A DNA stretch of 64,000 nt, from assembly GCA_040757335.1 (NCBI GenBank), contig JBFLXB010000008.1, positions 1 through 64,000 of the forward strand. Reading direction: 5' to 3'. The number at the start of each line of letters is the position of its first letter. Position 1 is the first letter of the stretch. A model generated the notes under the pieces. It was given only the letters and a program-made list of their open reading frames with translations. It was not told the DNA's origin and ran no database searches. This DNA is from Nitrospirota bacterium. Its GTDB lineage: Bacteria > Nitrospirota > Nitrospiria > 2-01-FULL-66-17. A program made the translations under genes and the position numbers. Below are positions 35,523-44,165 of this stretch, piece by piece.

Positions 35523-37046
35523 ATGGACCTGCCAGTGTTGAACGTCAGTAACAGCGCGGACCCCGCGGGCTGCAAGGCCAAAGCAAGTTGCGGCGACAGC
35601 CGCGGACCCGGAGACATGGACCCGGAGACCTGGGAGAAGGTCAAAAACCATCCTTGCTACAGCGAGGAAGCCCACCACCACTACGCCCGGATGCACGTGG
35701 CGGTGGCTCCCGCCTGCAACATCCAGTGCCACTACTGCAACCGCAAATACGATTGCGCCAACGAGAGCCGGCCCGGCGTGGTCAGCGAGAAATTGACGCC
35801 GGAGGATGCCGCCAAAAAAGTGCTCGCCGTGGCCAGCACCATCCCTCAAATGACGGTCCTGGGGATTGCCGGACCCGGAGATCCCCTGGCCAACCCCGAC
35901 AAGACCTTCCGCACCTTCGACCTGATCGCCGAGAAGGCGCCGGATATCAAGCTCTGCCTGTCCACCAACGGCTTGGCCCTCCCCGACCACGTGGACCGGA
36001 TCAAGGCCCTGAAGGTCGATCACGTCACCCTTACCATCAACATGGTCGATCCCGAAGTGGGGGAACGCATCTACCCGTGGGTCTTCTACAAGCATAAACG
36101 GTGGACGGGGCGCGACGCTGCCAAGATCTTGAGCGAACGCCAGTTGGAGGGGCTCGATCTGCTGACGTCCAACGGCATTCTGTGCAAGGTCAACTCGGTG
36201 ATGATCCCGGGTGTCAACGACGACCACCTGGCCGAGGTCAACCAGAAGGTCAAGTCGTTGGGGGCGTTCCTCCACAACATCATGCCGCTGATCTCCGCCC
36301 CGGAACACGGGACCCATTATGGCCTCACCGGCCAGAGGGGACCGACCGCCCAGGAGCTCAAGGCGTTACAAGATCGCTGCGAGGGGCAGATGAACATGAT
36401 GCGCCACTGCCGCCAGTGCCGCGCCGACGCGGTGGGACTCCTGGGAGAGGACCGGAGCAAGGAGTTCACCCTGGAGAAGATCCGGGAGATGGACGTGGAG
36501 TACGACCTGGACAAACGGCAGGCCTATCAGACCCAGGTGGAGGCCAAGCGCCTCGAGACGAGGAAGGCCAAGGAGGAGGGGCTGAAGGCCCTGGAGGACG
36601 TCACGACGGATCTGAAGATCTTGATCGCCGTCGCGACCAAAGGGCAGGGGATCATCAACGAGCACTTCGGACACGCCCATGAATTTCAGGTGTACGAGCT
36701 CAGCGGGGGGGGGAGCAAATTCGTCGGCCACCGGCGCGTGGACATGTATTGCCAGGGGGGATTCGGGGAGGAAGACGCCCTCGACACGGTGATCCGGGCG
36801 ATCAGCGACTGCGTGGCGGTCTTCGCCTCCAAAATCGGCAATTGTCCCAAGGACACGCTCAAGGCCGCCGGGATCGAGCCGGTCGACCGGTATGCCCACG
36901 AGTTCATCGAGAAATCGGCCTTGGCGTACTTCAAGGAGTATGCGGAGAAGGTTCGGCGCGGCGAGGTCGTTCATATCCCCCGAGGGGACGCTGAGATCCG
37001 GACCGGAGCCCTCGTGTCGGCCGGCGCGACCGGGGAGGATGCGTAA
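35523..37046 (+). CDS. nifB: FeMo-cofactor core synthase NifB (radical SAM)
   Basis: A 507-residue enzyme that fuses two [4Fe-4S] units with a SAM-derived carbide to make NifB-co. Radical SAM motif CNIQCHYC with Cys65, Cys69 and Cys72; further conserved cysteines near the N terminus (AGCKAKASC) and CRQC (Cys296, Cys299) for the auxiliary clusters. From about residue 360 a NifX-like domain is fused ([14 protein letters not shown]), the two-domain form common in Proteobacteria. The next gene, a ferredoxin, follows with no gap. Confidence 0.97.
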   Translation: MDLPVLNVSNSADPAGCKAKASCGDSRGPGDMDPETWEKVKNHPCYSEEAHHHYARMHVAVAPACNIQCHYCNRKYDCANESRPGVVSEKLTPEDAAKKVLAVASTIPQMTVLGIAGPGDPLANPDKTFRTFDLIAEKAPDIKLCLSTNGLALPDHVDRIKALKVDHVTLTINMVDPEVGERIYPWVFYKHKRWTGRDAAKILSERQLEGLDLLTSNGILCKVNSVMIPGVNDDHLAEVNQKVKSLGAFLHNIMPLISAPEHGTHYGLTGQRGPTAQELKALQDRCEGQMNMMRHCRQCRADAVGLLGEDRSKEFTLEKIREMDVEYDLDKRQAYQTQVEAKRLETRKAKEEGLKALEDVTTDLKILIAVATKGQGIINEHFGHAHEFQVYELSGGGSKFVGHRRVDMYCQGGFGEEDALDTVIRAISDCVAVFASKIGNCPKDTLKAAGIEPVDRYAHEFIEKSALAYFKEYAEKVRRGEVVHIPRGDAEIRTGALVSAGATGEDA

Positions 37047-37313
37047 GTGGCGCTCAAGATCATCACGGACAATTGCACGTCCTGCGACGCCTGTTTGCCG
37101 GAGTGCCCCAACGAGGCGATTGTTCAGCGCAAGGGGCTCTACTTCATTGAGTGGGAGAAATGCACGGAGTGCGTCGGCTTCTATGACGATCCTCAGTGCA
37201 CGGCGGTCTGTCCGATCGACGAGACGTGTATCTTGGACCCCGATCACCAAGAGAGTCGGGAAGAACTGTTGGCCAAGAAGAAGCGGCTGCACGCCGCAGA
37301 AGGGGTGGGGTGA
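37047..37313 (+). CDS. 2[4Fe-4S] ferredoxin
   Basis: An 88-residue ferredoxin with two cluster motifs: Cys10-X2-Cys13-X2-Cys16-X3-Cys20 and Cys39-X2-Cys42-X8-Cys51-X3-Cys55. The eight-residue spacer in the second motif is characteristic of the FdxN type found beside nifB. Probable electron donor for NifB. GTG start directly after nifB. Confidence 0.88.
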   Translation: MALKIITDNCTSCDACLPECPNEAIVQRKGLYFIEWEKCTECVGFYDDPQCTAVCPIDETCILDPDHQESREELLAKKKRLHAAEGVG

Positions 37314-37684
37314 TGCAGATCACGATTACGGAGCGGGCGGGAACGTTCATCCGCCGGATGATCGCCTTTGGGGGCGGCGAGCCTGGCTCGGGATTTCGGC
37401 TGGCGGTGAAACCGGGAGGCTGCGCCGGCCTGAGCTACGACTTCAACATCGAGGCAACACCCCAACCGGGAGACGAGGTGGTGGAGGGGCCGGGTTTCAA
37501 GGTCCATGTCCCGGTTGAAAGCCGCCCGTACCTGGAAGGAACCACGGTCGATTTTGTCGAGACGCTGATGCAGTCGGGGCTGACCTTCACGAATCCCAAC
37601 GCCGGCGCGCAATGCGGCTGCGGCAGTTCATTTTCTCCAACGGGCGAAGCCCCGTCGGTTGGTAAGGAGTGCGGAAAACCGTGA
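37313..37684 (+). CDS. IscA/HesB-type iron-sulfur carrier
   Basis: A 123-residue A-type carrier with the three cysteines of the family, Cys37 (GGCAGLSY), Cys101 and Cys103 (CGCGSSF). Within nif clusters such proteins are called NifIscA and help deliver Fe-S clusters. There is no nifU in the window, so this protein and the NifU-C-like protein at 44158 may carry that load. ATG 37313 overlaps the ferredoxin stop. Confidence 0.87.
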   Translation: MQITITERAGTFIRRMIAFGGGEPGSGFRLAVKPGGCAGLSYDFNIEATPQPGDEVVEGPGFKVHVPVESRPYLEGTTVDFVETLMQSGLTFTNPNAGAQCGCGSSFSPTGEAPSVGKECGKP

Positions 37685-38184
37685 TGGTGCAGGAGGAGGA
37701 ATGGATCGAACGCGTGTATTACGGCGGGGATCTCCCCCGTGAAGCCGAACGGTGTCTTCATCTGGCCGCCCTTTCTTACCGGCAGGAAGAGCTGGCCGAG
37801 CGATATCTGTACGAGGCTCTCGGGCTCGCCCCGGACCACATCGCGGTCTACATCGGGATGTACAAGTTCTATTTTTACAAGGGGCGACTTGAAGAGGCGT
37901 TGGGATGCGCCCTCCGGTGTCTGGAGAAGGCGACCGTGGAGGGCGGTCTCTCTCCGGATTGGCGGCAGGTGAAACCCTCCGATGCGGCTTTTGACGGCTT
38001 CAATACCGCCCCGAGATTTTATCTCTTCACGCTGAAGGCCTATGGCTATATCCAGATGCGGCTGGGGAACTTTGAAGCGGGGAGGGCGGCCATCACGAAG
38101 GTGATGGAACTGGATCCGGGGGACAAGATGGGTGGGTCCATCCTGCTGGGCATCCTGGATCGGGTGGGGCAAGAGGATCAATGA
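37684..38184 (+). CDS. TPR-repeat protein of the nif cluster
   Basis: A 166-residue all-helical protein with TPR-like repeats (LHLAALSYRQEELAERYLYEAL, VYIGMYKFYFYKGRLEEALGCAL, KAYGYIQMRLGNFEAGRAAI). It overlaps iscA by one base and precedes nifZ; a TPR protein at this place occurs in other nif clusters. It probably holds partners together during cluster insertion; no enzyme motif. Confidence 0.75.
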   Translation: MVQEEEWIERVYYGGDLPREAERCLHLAALSYRQEELAERYLYEALGLAPDHIAVYIGMYKFYFYKGRLEEALGCALRCLEKATVEGGLSPDWRQVKPSDAAFDGFNTAPRFYLFTLKAYGYIQMRLGNFEAGRAAITKVMELDPGDKMGGSILLGILDRVGQEDQ

Positions 38185-38196
38185 GGATCAAGAGAC

Positions 38197-38517
38197 ATGG
38201 GTGACATCAGCCGAGACAGCGACGTGATTGAAATCGCAACCCCCCCGCGGTTCGATTACGGCCAGAAGGTCCGCTCCAAGCGGATGATCCGCAACGACGG
38301 AACCTTTCCCGGCAGAGATGTGGGAGAGGTCCTGGTGAAGAAAGGAGACGAGGGATACGTGGCGAGCATCGGCACGTTCCTCCAGCAGTTCTATATCTAT
38401 GGGATCTACTTCTACGAGAAGGGATATACGGTCGGCTGTCGGGGCAAAGAGTTGGAACCGACGGATGGGGAGGGCGAAAGACCGAAGGTGCCCGGAGAGG
38501 GAGACCATGTCGTCTGA
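38197..38517 (+). CDS. nifZ: Nitrogenase maturation protein NifZ
   Basis: A 106-residue protein with the NifZ pattern PRFDYGQKVRSKRMIRNDGT, then GEVLVKKGDEGYV, IGTFLQQFYIYGI and a basic-acidic end. NifZ takes part in maturation of the second P-cluster of NifDK. It overlaps the Rieske gene by 11 nt. Confidence 0.88.
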   Translation: MGDISRDSDVIEIATPPRFDYGQKVRSKRMIRNDGTFPGRDVGEVLVKKGDEGYVASIGTFLQQFYIYGIYFYEKGYTVGCRGKELEPTDGEGERPKVPGEGDHVV

Positions 38518-38839
38518 TCCATTCGTCGTTGCCGTCAAGCTGGGAGACCTTCCCCCGGAGTCCGGTAAGGTGGTGAAGGTCAACAAGCGCAGTCTCCTCC
38601 TAGTCAACAAAGGAGGGAGCGTCGCGGCCTTCTTGAACCGCTGTCCCCACCAGGAGAGCCCCTTCGGCGGGACAGCGTACAAACTCTCGGGATGCGTGGC
38701 GGGGACCGTGGTCTGTCCGATGCATGAGTGGGTCTTCGACGTTCCCTCCGGCGAAGCGATCGGCCGGCCCGGAGTCTGCCTGAAGCCTTATCCGGTTCAG
38801 ATCGCTGGCGACGACGTGCTGGTGGCGGTCGAGTCATGA
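38507..38839 (+). CDS. Rieske-type [2Fe-2S] ferredoxin
   Basis: A 110-residue soluble Rieske protein: Cys46-Pro-His48 (RCPHQE) and Cys70-Pro-Met-His73 (VCPMHEW) ligate the cluster. The fold resembles the ferredoxin components of ring dioxygenases and nitrite reductase small subunits. In nif clusters it is probably an electron carrier for the assembly enzymes. ATG 38507 lies inside nifZ. Confidence 0.85.
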   Translation: MSSDPFVVAVKLGDLPPESGKVVKVNKRSLLLVNKGGSVAAFLNRCPHQESPFGGTAYKLSGCVAGTVVCPMHEWVFDVPSGEAIGRPGVCLKPYPVQIAGDDVLVAVES

Positions 38840-39990
38840 TGAATCCGATCTATCTTGATAACAATGCTACGACCCGGATCGCGCCGGAGGTCCTGGAGGC
38901 GATGTTTCCCTACTTGGCGAATGTGTATGGGAATCCGTCGAGTCAACACCTCTTCGGCGAGCCGGTCAAGCGGCGGATCGGGGAAGCTCGATCCGCCGTG
39001 GCTGCCCTTCTGGGAGCGAGCCCCACGGAGCTCGTCTTCACCAGTGGGGCAACCGAAAGCAACCATACGGCCATCATGGGTGCCCTTGCCATGAGGCCGG
39101 GGCGCCGGGAGATCGTGACCATGTCGGTCGAGCATCCTTCGGTTCTCCGCCTCTTCCGCCGCTTGGGTGAAACGGGATATCGGGTGACGTTCCTTCCCGT
39201 CCACTCAGACGGTGCCCCGGATATGGACGTGCTGCAAGAGACGGTCACGGAAGAGACGGCCCTGGTCTCCATGATGTGGGCGAATAACGAGACCGGAGTG
39301 GTGTTCCCGGTTACGGAAGCGGTGGGTGTGGCAAAGAACAAAGGAGCCCTGTTTCACACCGATGCGGTCCAGGCCATCGGGAAGATTCCCGTCAATCTGT
39401 CAGAAAATCCTGCCGACCTCCTCTCCGTCTCGGGCCACAAGCTTCACGCGCCCAAGGGAATCGGGGTTCTCTTCGTCCGGAAGGGACTCACGCTCCCTCC
39501 GCTTTTGTTCGGTCATCAGGAGCGGGGAAGGCGAGGGGGGACCGAAAACGTTCCGGGGATCGTGGGGCTGGGAAAGGCCTGTGAGCTGGCTGCGTTGGGT
39601 ATGGCGGATGATATGGAACGGGTTCGCGGTTTGAGGGATCGGTTGGAACAGGGGATTCTCCGCGCTGTTCCGACGGCCAGGGTCAACGGGGGCCGCCACG
39701 GCCGCGTCCCCAACACCGCCAACCTCTGCTTCGGGACCATGGATGCGGAAGCCATCCTGAGCCGGCTGAACCGGCTGGGGATCGCGGTGTCCGCCGGCTC
39801 GGCCTGTTCTTCCGGCGGCACCGAGCCGTCGCACGTGTTGACGGCGATGGGGCTGTCTCGCGAAGAGGCTCTCGCCTCGATCCGATTTTCGTTGAGCCGC
39901 TATACGACGATCGAGGAGATCTCCAAAGTCTTGGAGGTGCTGCCGGGGATCATGGAGGAACTGACCGCGATGGATCTGGTCCGGGGCTAA
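38836..39990 (+). CDS. nifS: Cysteine desulfurase NifS
   Basis: A 384-residue PLP enzyme releasing sulfur from cysteine for nitrogenase clusters. PLP lysine Lys202 in SVSGHKLHAPKG, catalytic cysteine Cys324 in SAGSACSSGG (short-loop extension of NifS/IscS group I), His in MSVEHPSV. Two adjacent ATGs (38836, 38839) overlap the Rieske stop. It feeds the IscA- and NifU-C-like carriers of this cluster. Confidence 0.95.
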   Translation: MMNPIYLDNNATTRIAPEVLEAMFPYLANVYGNPSSQHLFGEPVKRRIGEARSAVAALLGASPTELVFTSGATESNHTAIMGALAMRPGRREIVTMSVEHPSVLRLFRRLGETGYRVTFLPVHSDGAPDMDVLQETVTEETALVSMMWANNETGVVFPVTEAVGVAKNKGALFHTDAVQAIGKIPVNLSENPADLLSVSGHKLHAPKGIGVLFVRKGLTLPPLLFGHQERGRRGGTENVPGIVGLGKACELAALGMADDMERVRGLRDRLEQGILRAVPTARVNGGRHGRVPNTANLCFGTMDAEAILSRLNRLGIAVSAGSACSSGGTEPSHVLTAMGLSREEALASIRFSLSRYTTIEEISKVLEVLPGIMEELTAMDLVRG

Positions 39991-39995
39991 CTCAG

Positions 39996-40199
39996 ATGAA
40001 AGTGATGATCCGAAAAAATGCAGAGGGCATCCTCTCAGCCTACATGGCGAAAAAGGACCTGGAGGAGCCGATCGTGGCGATGGAGAAGGAGACCCTCTGG
40101 GGAGGGGCGGTCACCCTGGCCAACGGGTGGAAGCTGGCGTTGCCGGAGATGGCCCAGGACACCCGGCTGCCGATCACCGTGGAAGCGCGCCGACTATGA
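39996..40199 (+). CDS. nifT: NifT/FixU protein
   Basis: A 67-residue protein with the NifT pattern: MKVMIRKN start, AYMAKKDLEEPIV, LWGGAVTLANGWKLALP. Function unresolved; often found between nifK and later genes, here after nifS. Confidence 0.85.
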   Translation: MKVMIRKNAEGILSAYMAKKDLEEPIVAMEKETLWGGAVTLANGWKLALPEMAQDTRLPITVEARRL

Positions 40200-41335
40200 T
40201 CTCCCTGTCAGAACCAGACCTCTCGCCCCTGGAATCGGAGGTAGCGGCGGAGGTGCTCCGATCCATCCGGTTCGGTTCCGGAGCGATGGCGGAGGCTTTC
40301 GAGGATGTGTTTTCGGATTATGCCGGTAGGGAGTATGCGGCGTCGGTCAGCAGCGGGACCCTGGCCTTGCTCCTCTGTTTGAAGGGCTACGGAATCGGAC
40401 CGGGGGACGAGGTCGTGGTCTCGCCATTCTCCTGGCATCAGATCGTCCACGCGGTTTCTTTCGTGGGAGCTGAGGCGGTGTTTGCCGACATCGACTATTG
40501 GACGTGCACCCTTGACCCTGCCAAGGCGGAACAGAAGATCACGGCGAAGACCAAAGCCATTCTGGTGGGCAATACCAACGGCCACCCCGCCGACTGGGAC
40601 GCCTTCCGGGATCTGGCCAGGCGGTATGACCTGCGGCTGATCGAGGATTCCACCGAGGCGATCGGCTCGTTGTACAAAGGGACGCCGGTTGGCCGGTTCG
40701 GGGACTGCGCGATCTTCTCCCTCTGCGCGCCGGGTCCGCTGGCCACGGGTGGTTGCGCCGTGGTGGTGACGGACGATGGCGATCTGGACCGGGCCGTCCG
40801 GTATGGACGGAGTCGGCGGTTGGAGGACCGGTTCTCCATCGTCGTGACCGGCACGCTCTCCCTGGATGCCGGGGTCAACGATCTCTCGGCGGCGTTGGGG
40901 CTGGCGCAACTGAGCCGGCCCGACGAGATCCTGGCGCAACGGAAAGCGGTGGAAGCCTGGTATGCCCGGGAGATGAAATCCTTTGAGGGGATCAAGGACC
41001 CCTTTGTCGCTCCGTACGCCACCGAAGTCCACTGGTTTCTCTACATGGTCCACCTGGGAACCCGGTTCAGCCGGAGCAGTCGGGACGCGATCATCGAAGA
41101 CCTCCTGACCGAAGAGGTCGAGGGGACGGCGTATTGCCAACTGGCGCATCTGCAACGGTTTTATGTGGAACGCGGAAGTCGTAAGGGAGCGTGCGCCATC
41201 GCGGAGAAAAATGGGGATCGGGCCATCGTCCTCCCCTTCCATGGACATCTGACGGAGGATCAGGTGGTGTTTATCGTGAAAACCTTGAAGGATGCCTCGC
41301 TCAACGTGGGGGCCGGGTCGGCCATCTATTTGTAA
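40196..41335 (+). CDS. DegT/DnrJ/EryC1-type aminotransferase homologue lacking the PLP lysine
   Basis: A 379-residue protein from ATG 40196 (overlaps nifT by 4 nt) with the fold signature of sugar aminotransferases: VSSGTLALLLCL, GPGDEVVVSPFSW, LIEDSTEAIGSLYKG and FGDCAIFSL. The Schiff-base lysine should be the fifth residue after Ser175; here the segment reads SLCAPGPLATGG with Gly180 at that place. The aspartate of IED that holds the PLP pyridine is kept. So the protein may bind PLP or a relative without transamination, or act as a dehydratase-like or structural variant. Role in nitrogen fixation unknown. Confidence 0.8.
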   Translation: MISLSEPDLSPLESEVAAEVLRSIRFGSGAMAEAFEDVFSDYAGREYAASVSSGTLALLLCLKGYGIGPGDEVVVSPFSWHQIVHAVSFVGAEAVFADIDYWTCTLDPAKAEQKITAKTKAILVGNTNGHPADWDAFRDLARRYDLRLIEDSTEAIGSLYKGTPVGRFGDCAIFSLCAPGPLATGGCAVVVTDDGDLDRAVRYGRSRRLEDRFSIVVTGTLSLDAGVNDLSAALGLAQLSRPDEILAQRKAVEAWYAREMKSFEGIKDPFVAPYATEVHWFLYMVHLGTRFSRSSRDAIIEDLLTEEVEGTAYCQLAHLQRFYVERGSRKGACAIAEKNGDRAIVLPFHGHLTEDQVVFIVKTLKDASLNVGAGSAIYL

Positions 41336-41347
41336 GAAGAGGGAGCG

Positions 41348-41575
41348 ATGGACTCAAACCAGATCATGATCCACGTCCGGTTCGCCCCGGACGGCACCGT
41401 GAAGGAGATCGGCGAGCGGCCCCCCGGGATCACCGCACAGGAGTGGTTCAACCACCTGAGCCGGAACACGCAGAACTGCTACCAGATCTTTTCCGGAGGG
41501 CGGGGGATCTTCCGTTTGACCCGAGAACAGGTGGAGGCATGCAAAGGGCTCTCCGCGGTGAAGGAGCCGGCATGA
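41348..41575 (+). CDS. Small nif-cluster protein of unknown function
   Basis: A 75-residue protein, start ATG 41348 with AAGAGGGAG before it, overlapping the SIR2-like gene by 4 nt. Predicted alpha/beta (IMIHVRFAPDGTVKEIGERPPGI, AQEWFNHLSRNTQNCYQIF, GGRGIFRLTREQVEACK). Two cysteines. No family recognised. Gene coupling ties it to the DegT- and SIR2-like proteins. Confidence 0.7.
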   Translation: MDSNQIMIHVRFAPDGTVKEIGERPPGITAQEWFNHLSRNTQNCYQIFSGGRGIFRLTREQVEACKGLSAVKEPA

Positions 41576-42447
41576 CGACGGGAAGAGACCGGGACATGTT
41601 TGAAGAGATTGCCGCCGGTCTTGTGGAGGGAACGATCATTCCCTACCTCGGGCCGGGGGTCTTCCAGACGCAGGCCGGCGTTCCCGTCGGTCCCTCGGAG
41701 CTGGCGGACTGGCTCTGTCACAAGATCGCGGTTCCCGGCCGAATCCGAGGGAATCTGACGGCCGTGGCCCAGTACATCGAGAACTTCAAGCACCGGAAGA
41801 CCCTCACCCATCTGATGAACGAGGCCTTCACTCCGGAGACCGTCCCCGCTCCGGCTCACCGGCTTCTGTCGGCTCTGCCGCGCCTGCGGTTGGTGGTGGA
41901 CACCTGGTATGACGGGACCACGGCCCTGGCGCTGATGGGTTCCGGTGAACAAGGTCGAACCGTGTGTCAGATCACCGGTGTCAGCCGCTCGGAGCATCCG
42001 AACGATTGGGTCCGATATGCCGGCGGTGGCGCCTCCATAGAGGCGGCGGACACCGTGCTCTACAAACCCCACGGGTCGGTGTATCCAGAACCGAATTTTC
42101 TCGTTTCCGATGCGGACTACGTCGAAGTGCTGACGGAGATCGATATCCAGACGCCGATTCCACCGGTGGTCCAGCGGCTTCGAACCGGGAGCCACTTCCT
42201 GTTTCTGGGATGCCGGTTCAACCAGCAGCTTGACCGAATTTTTGCCCGGCAGATCATGAAGCGCTCCTCCGACCGGCACTGGGCCGTCCTGGATGGGGAG
42301 CTGTCCAAGAAGGAGGCCCAGTTCCTGGCCGTCCAGGGCATCCTTCCCATCAGGAAAGAGCTGCAGGAGTTTATCGGCGAGTTGGCCGGACGGTGGCCTG
42401 TGGTTAGCCACACCGGAGGGGAGACCGTGTCATGCAAATCGGTGTAG
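41572..42447 (+). CDS. SIR2-like protein of the nif cluster
   Basis: A 291-residue protein from ATG 41572. The N terminus (VEGTIIPYLGPGVF) resembles the Rossmann start of SIR2-like proteins, LRLVVDTWYDGTTALAL and LYKPHGSVYPEPNFLVS the NAD-binding middle including the KxHG segment, and SHFLFLGCRFNQQLDRIF the second Rossmann motif. The zinc-finger cysteines of classical sirtuins are missing. It may be a NAD-binding regulator or NADase; target unknown. It overlaps both neighbours. Confidence 0.72.
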   Translation: MTTGRDRDMFEEIAAGLVEGTIIPYLGPGVFQTQAGVPVGPSELADWLCHKIAVPGRIRGNLTAVAQYIENFKHRKTLTHLMNEAFTPETVPAPAHRLLSALPRLRLVVDTWYDGTTALALMGSGEQGRTVCQITGVSRSEHPNDWVRYAGGGASIEAADTVLYKPHGSVYPEPNFLVSDADYVEVLTEIDIQTPIPPVVQRLRTGSHFLFLGCRFNQQLDRIFARQIMKRSSDRHWAVLDGELSKKEAQFLAVQGILPIRKELQEFIGELAGRWPVVSHTGGETVSCKSV

Positions 42448-42872
42448 AGGCTGCTCGTGCGGTGGAAAACAAAAGAGTCTTTGTGGTCGAGCCGGATGAG
42501 GTCACCCGCGCCGCCCTCCAGTTCATGCTCCACGATGAGAACGAGACGCATGAACTGCGCGACGTGCCGACGGTGTACCTGAAAGGCCGCGAGCACCGAC
42601 CTGATCTGATTCTTCTGGGATTGTCCATCATCCGCGATCAGGGGGTGCAGGTCCTGGGCGCGCTTAAAGGCGCCTTCCCCGGTGTGAAGATCGTCCTGGT
42701 GGTGGATGCCGATGCGATGCCGACGGTCAAAGAGGCGCTCGGAGCCGGTGCGGATGACACCTTGCTCAAACCCTTGCGGGTGGAAGCGGTGAGGGAAACG
42801 GTGGATCGCCATCTTGGACGGAACGGGATACCTCACGGCGTGGAATCGAATCCTTTTCGGATTCTTCAATGA
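42432..42872 (+). CDS. Receiver-like protein without phospho-acceptor aspartate
   Basis: A 146-residue receiver fold ([54 protein letters not shown]). The site where response regulators have the phosphorylated Asp (PDLILLD) reads LLGLS, and the acidic pocket is reduced to EPDE. The lysine of LLKP is kept. It is therefore a pseudo-receiver that probably works by binding partners. It overlaps the SIR2-like gene by 16 nt. Confidence 0.75.
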   Translation: MQIGVEAARAVENKRVFVVEPDEVTRAALQFMLHDENETHELRDVPTVYLKGREHRPDLILLGLSIIRDQGVQVLGALKGAFPGVKIVLVVDADAMPTVKEALGAGADDTLLKPLRVEAVRETVDRHLGRNGIPHGVESNPFRILQ

Positions 42873-42885
42873 AGGGATCAGTCAG

Positions 42886-43200
42886 ATGAGCGCGACGGAA
42901 ATGGTCACCGGCGTGACGCAGGGCGGAACCGTCTGGATTCCACGGTTTGTCCAGAACATCGACGCCTCAAAGTGCATTGGCTGTGGCCGGTGCTTCAAGG
43001 TCTGCGGCCGGGATGTGATGCGGTTGACGCCCGTGGACGAGGACGGGACGTTGATCGTAGTGACGGATGAAGACGAGGAGTTCGAGAAACAGGTGATGAC
43101 CCTGGCTCATCCCGAGAGCTGCGTCGGATGCGAAGCCTGTTCCCGGGTCTGCCCGAAACAGTGTTACACCCACGGCCCTCTGCCGGCCGTAACAACCTGA
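42886..43200 (+). CDS. fdxB: Ferredoxin III (FdxB)
   Basis: A 104-residue protein with a 25-residue leader and two [4Fe-4S] motifs, [11 protein letters not shown] and [11 protein letters not shown], separated by an acidic insertion ([20 protein letters not shown]). This is the FdxB layout of nif clusters, probably an electron donor for cofactor assembly or nitrogenase. ATG 42886. Confidence 0.88.
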   Translation: MSATEMVTGVTQGGTVWIPRFVQNIDASKCIGCGRCFKVCGRDVMRLTPVDEDGTLIVVTDEDEEFEKQVMTLAHPESCVGCEACSRVCPKQCYTHGPLPAVTT

Positions 43201-43210
43201 GGGGAGCCAC

Positions 43211-43528
43211 ATGAAGATGGTCCGCGCAATTGTCCGCCCGGAGAAGGAGCAGGAGGTGGTTCTGGCTTTGGAGGGAGCGGGTTTTCCCGCCGTCACCAAG
43301 TCCCACGTCTTCGGGCGGGGTAAGCAGAAAGGGCTCCAGGTGGGGAGCGTTCACTACGATGAGCTTCCCAAGCTGGTCCTCATGATGGTGGTGGAGGATC
43401 AGAATGCCGACGAGGTGGTCCAGTTGATTCTCAAGACGGCGAGAACCGGGAACATCGGCGATGGAAAGGTGTTCGTGAGCCCCGTCGAGCGGTCATATAC
43501 CATCAGGACCGGAAAGCCGGAACTGTAA
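43211..43528 (+). CDS. nifI1: PII-like nitrogenase regulator NifI1
   Basis: A 105-residue PII protein. The T-loop GRGKQKGLQVGSVHYDELPK is of the NifI1 type and lacks the uridylylated tyrosine of GlnB. With NifI2 it forms a complex that shuts off the Mo-Fe protein when ammonium is present and is relieved by 2-oxoglutarate and ATP (known from methanogens). In many organisms the pair sits between nifH and nifD; here it is far downstream. Confidence 0.88.
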   Translation: MKMVRAIVRPEKEQEVVLALEGAGFPAVTKSHVFGRGKQKGLQVGSVHYDELPKLVLMMVVEDQNADEVVQLILKTARTGNIGDGKVFVSPVERSYTIRTGKPEL

Positions 43529-43530
43529 CC

Positions 43531-43950
43531 ATGAAGGAGATCATCGCGATCATTCGACGAGACAAGTTCCCCATGACCAAGCGTGTCCTGGACGAGATCG
43601 GCTGTTCCGCCATGACCGTCTACAGCGTGGAGGGGCGAGGCAAACAAAAAGGCCGGTTCTCTGAAATCGATCCTGAGCTGCCGGAACACTACGAAGGCGT
43701 CTCGCGGATCATGACCAAACCGACACCGTCGGTGTACGCCCTGGAGCATCAGATCACCAAGCCGGTCCTCTATGTTCCCAAACGAATGCTCAGGATGGTT
43801 GTTCCGAATGACAAGGTGGACCCGGTCGTCGAGGCTCTGATCCAGGTAAACCGCACCGGGGCCCACGGGGACGGCAAGGTCTTCGTGACACCGGTGGAGG
43901 AGGCCTGGCAGATCAGAACGTCACAAGTCGGCGAGGAGATGTTGCAATGA
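43531..43950 (+). CDS. nifI2: PII-like nitrogenase regulator NifI2
   Basis: A 139-residue PII protein with a longer T-loop region than NifI1 (RGKQKGRFSEIDPELPEHYEG), typical of NifI2, and the C-terminal GDGKVFVTPVEEAWQIRT. It starts 2 nt after nifI1. Together they imply post-translational nitrogenase control by direct binding; no draT/draG is in the window. Confidence 0.88.
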   Translation: MKEIIAIIRRDKFPMTKRVLDEIGCSAMTVYSVEGRGKQKGRFSEIDPELPEHYEGVSRIMTKPTPSVYALEHQITKPVLYVPKRMLRMVVPNDKVDPVVEALIQVNRTGAHGDGKVFVTPVEEAWQIRTSQVGEEMLQ

Positions 43951-44165
43951 ACGACACGATGACGATCGAGGAGTTGAAGGTACGGGTCAAGCGACTGAAC
44001 TCGGAGGCGGGGCAATTGAAAATGGACCTGCACGACCTGGCCGAGGACCTTCCCAAGGGGTGGGAGACGATCATGGAGGTCGCGCAAAAGACCCATCAAA
44101 AGTACGTCGACCTGATGTCGGCACGGCAACAATTGACGGAAATGGAGAAGCAGGCGAATGGATGA
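43947..44165 (+). CDS. CCE_0567-like small helical protein
   Basis: A 72-residue two-helix protein (IEELKVRVKRLNSEAGQLKMDLHDLAEDLP, then TIMEVAQKTHQKYVDLMSARQQL). The pattern fits the Rop-like DUF683/CCE_0567 family of nif clusters, which forms dimeric helical bundles and may bind metal. It overlaps nifI2 by 4 nt and the next gene by 8 nt. Confidence 0.75.
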   Translation: MNDTMTIEELKVRVKRLNSEAGQLKMDLHDLAEDLPKGWETIMEVAQKTHQKYVDLMSARQQLTEMEKQANG

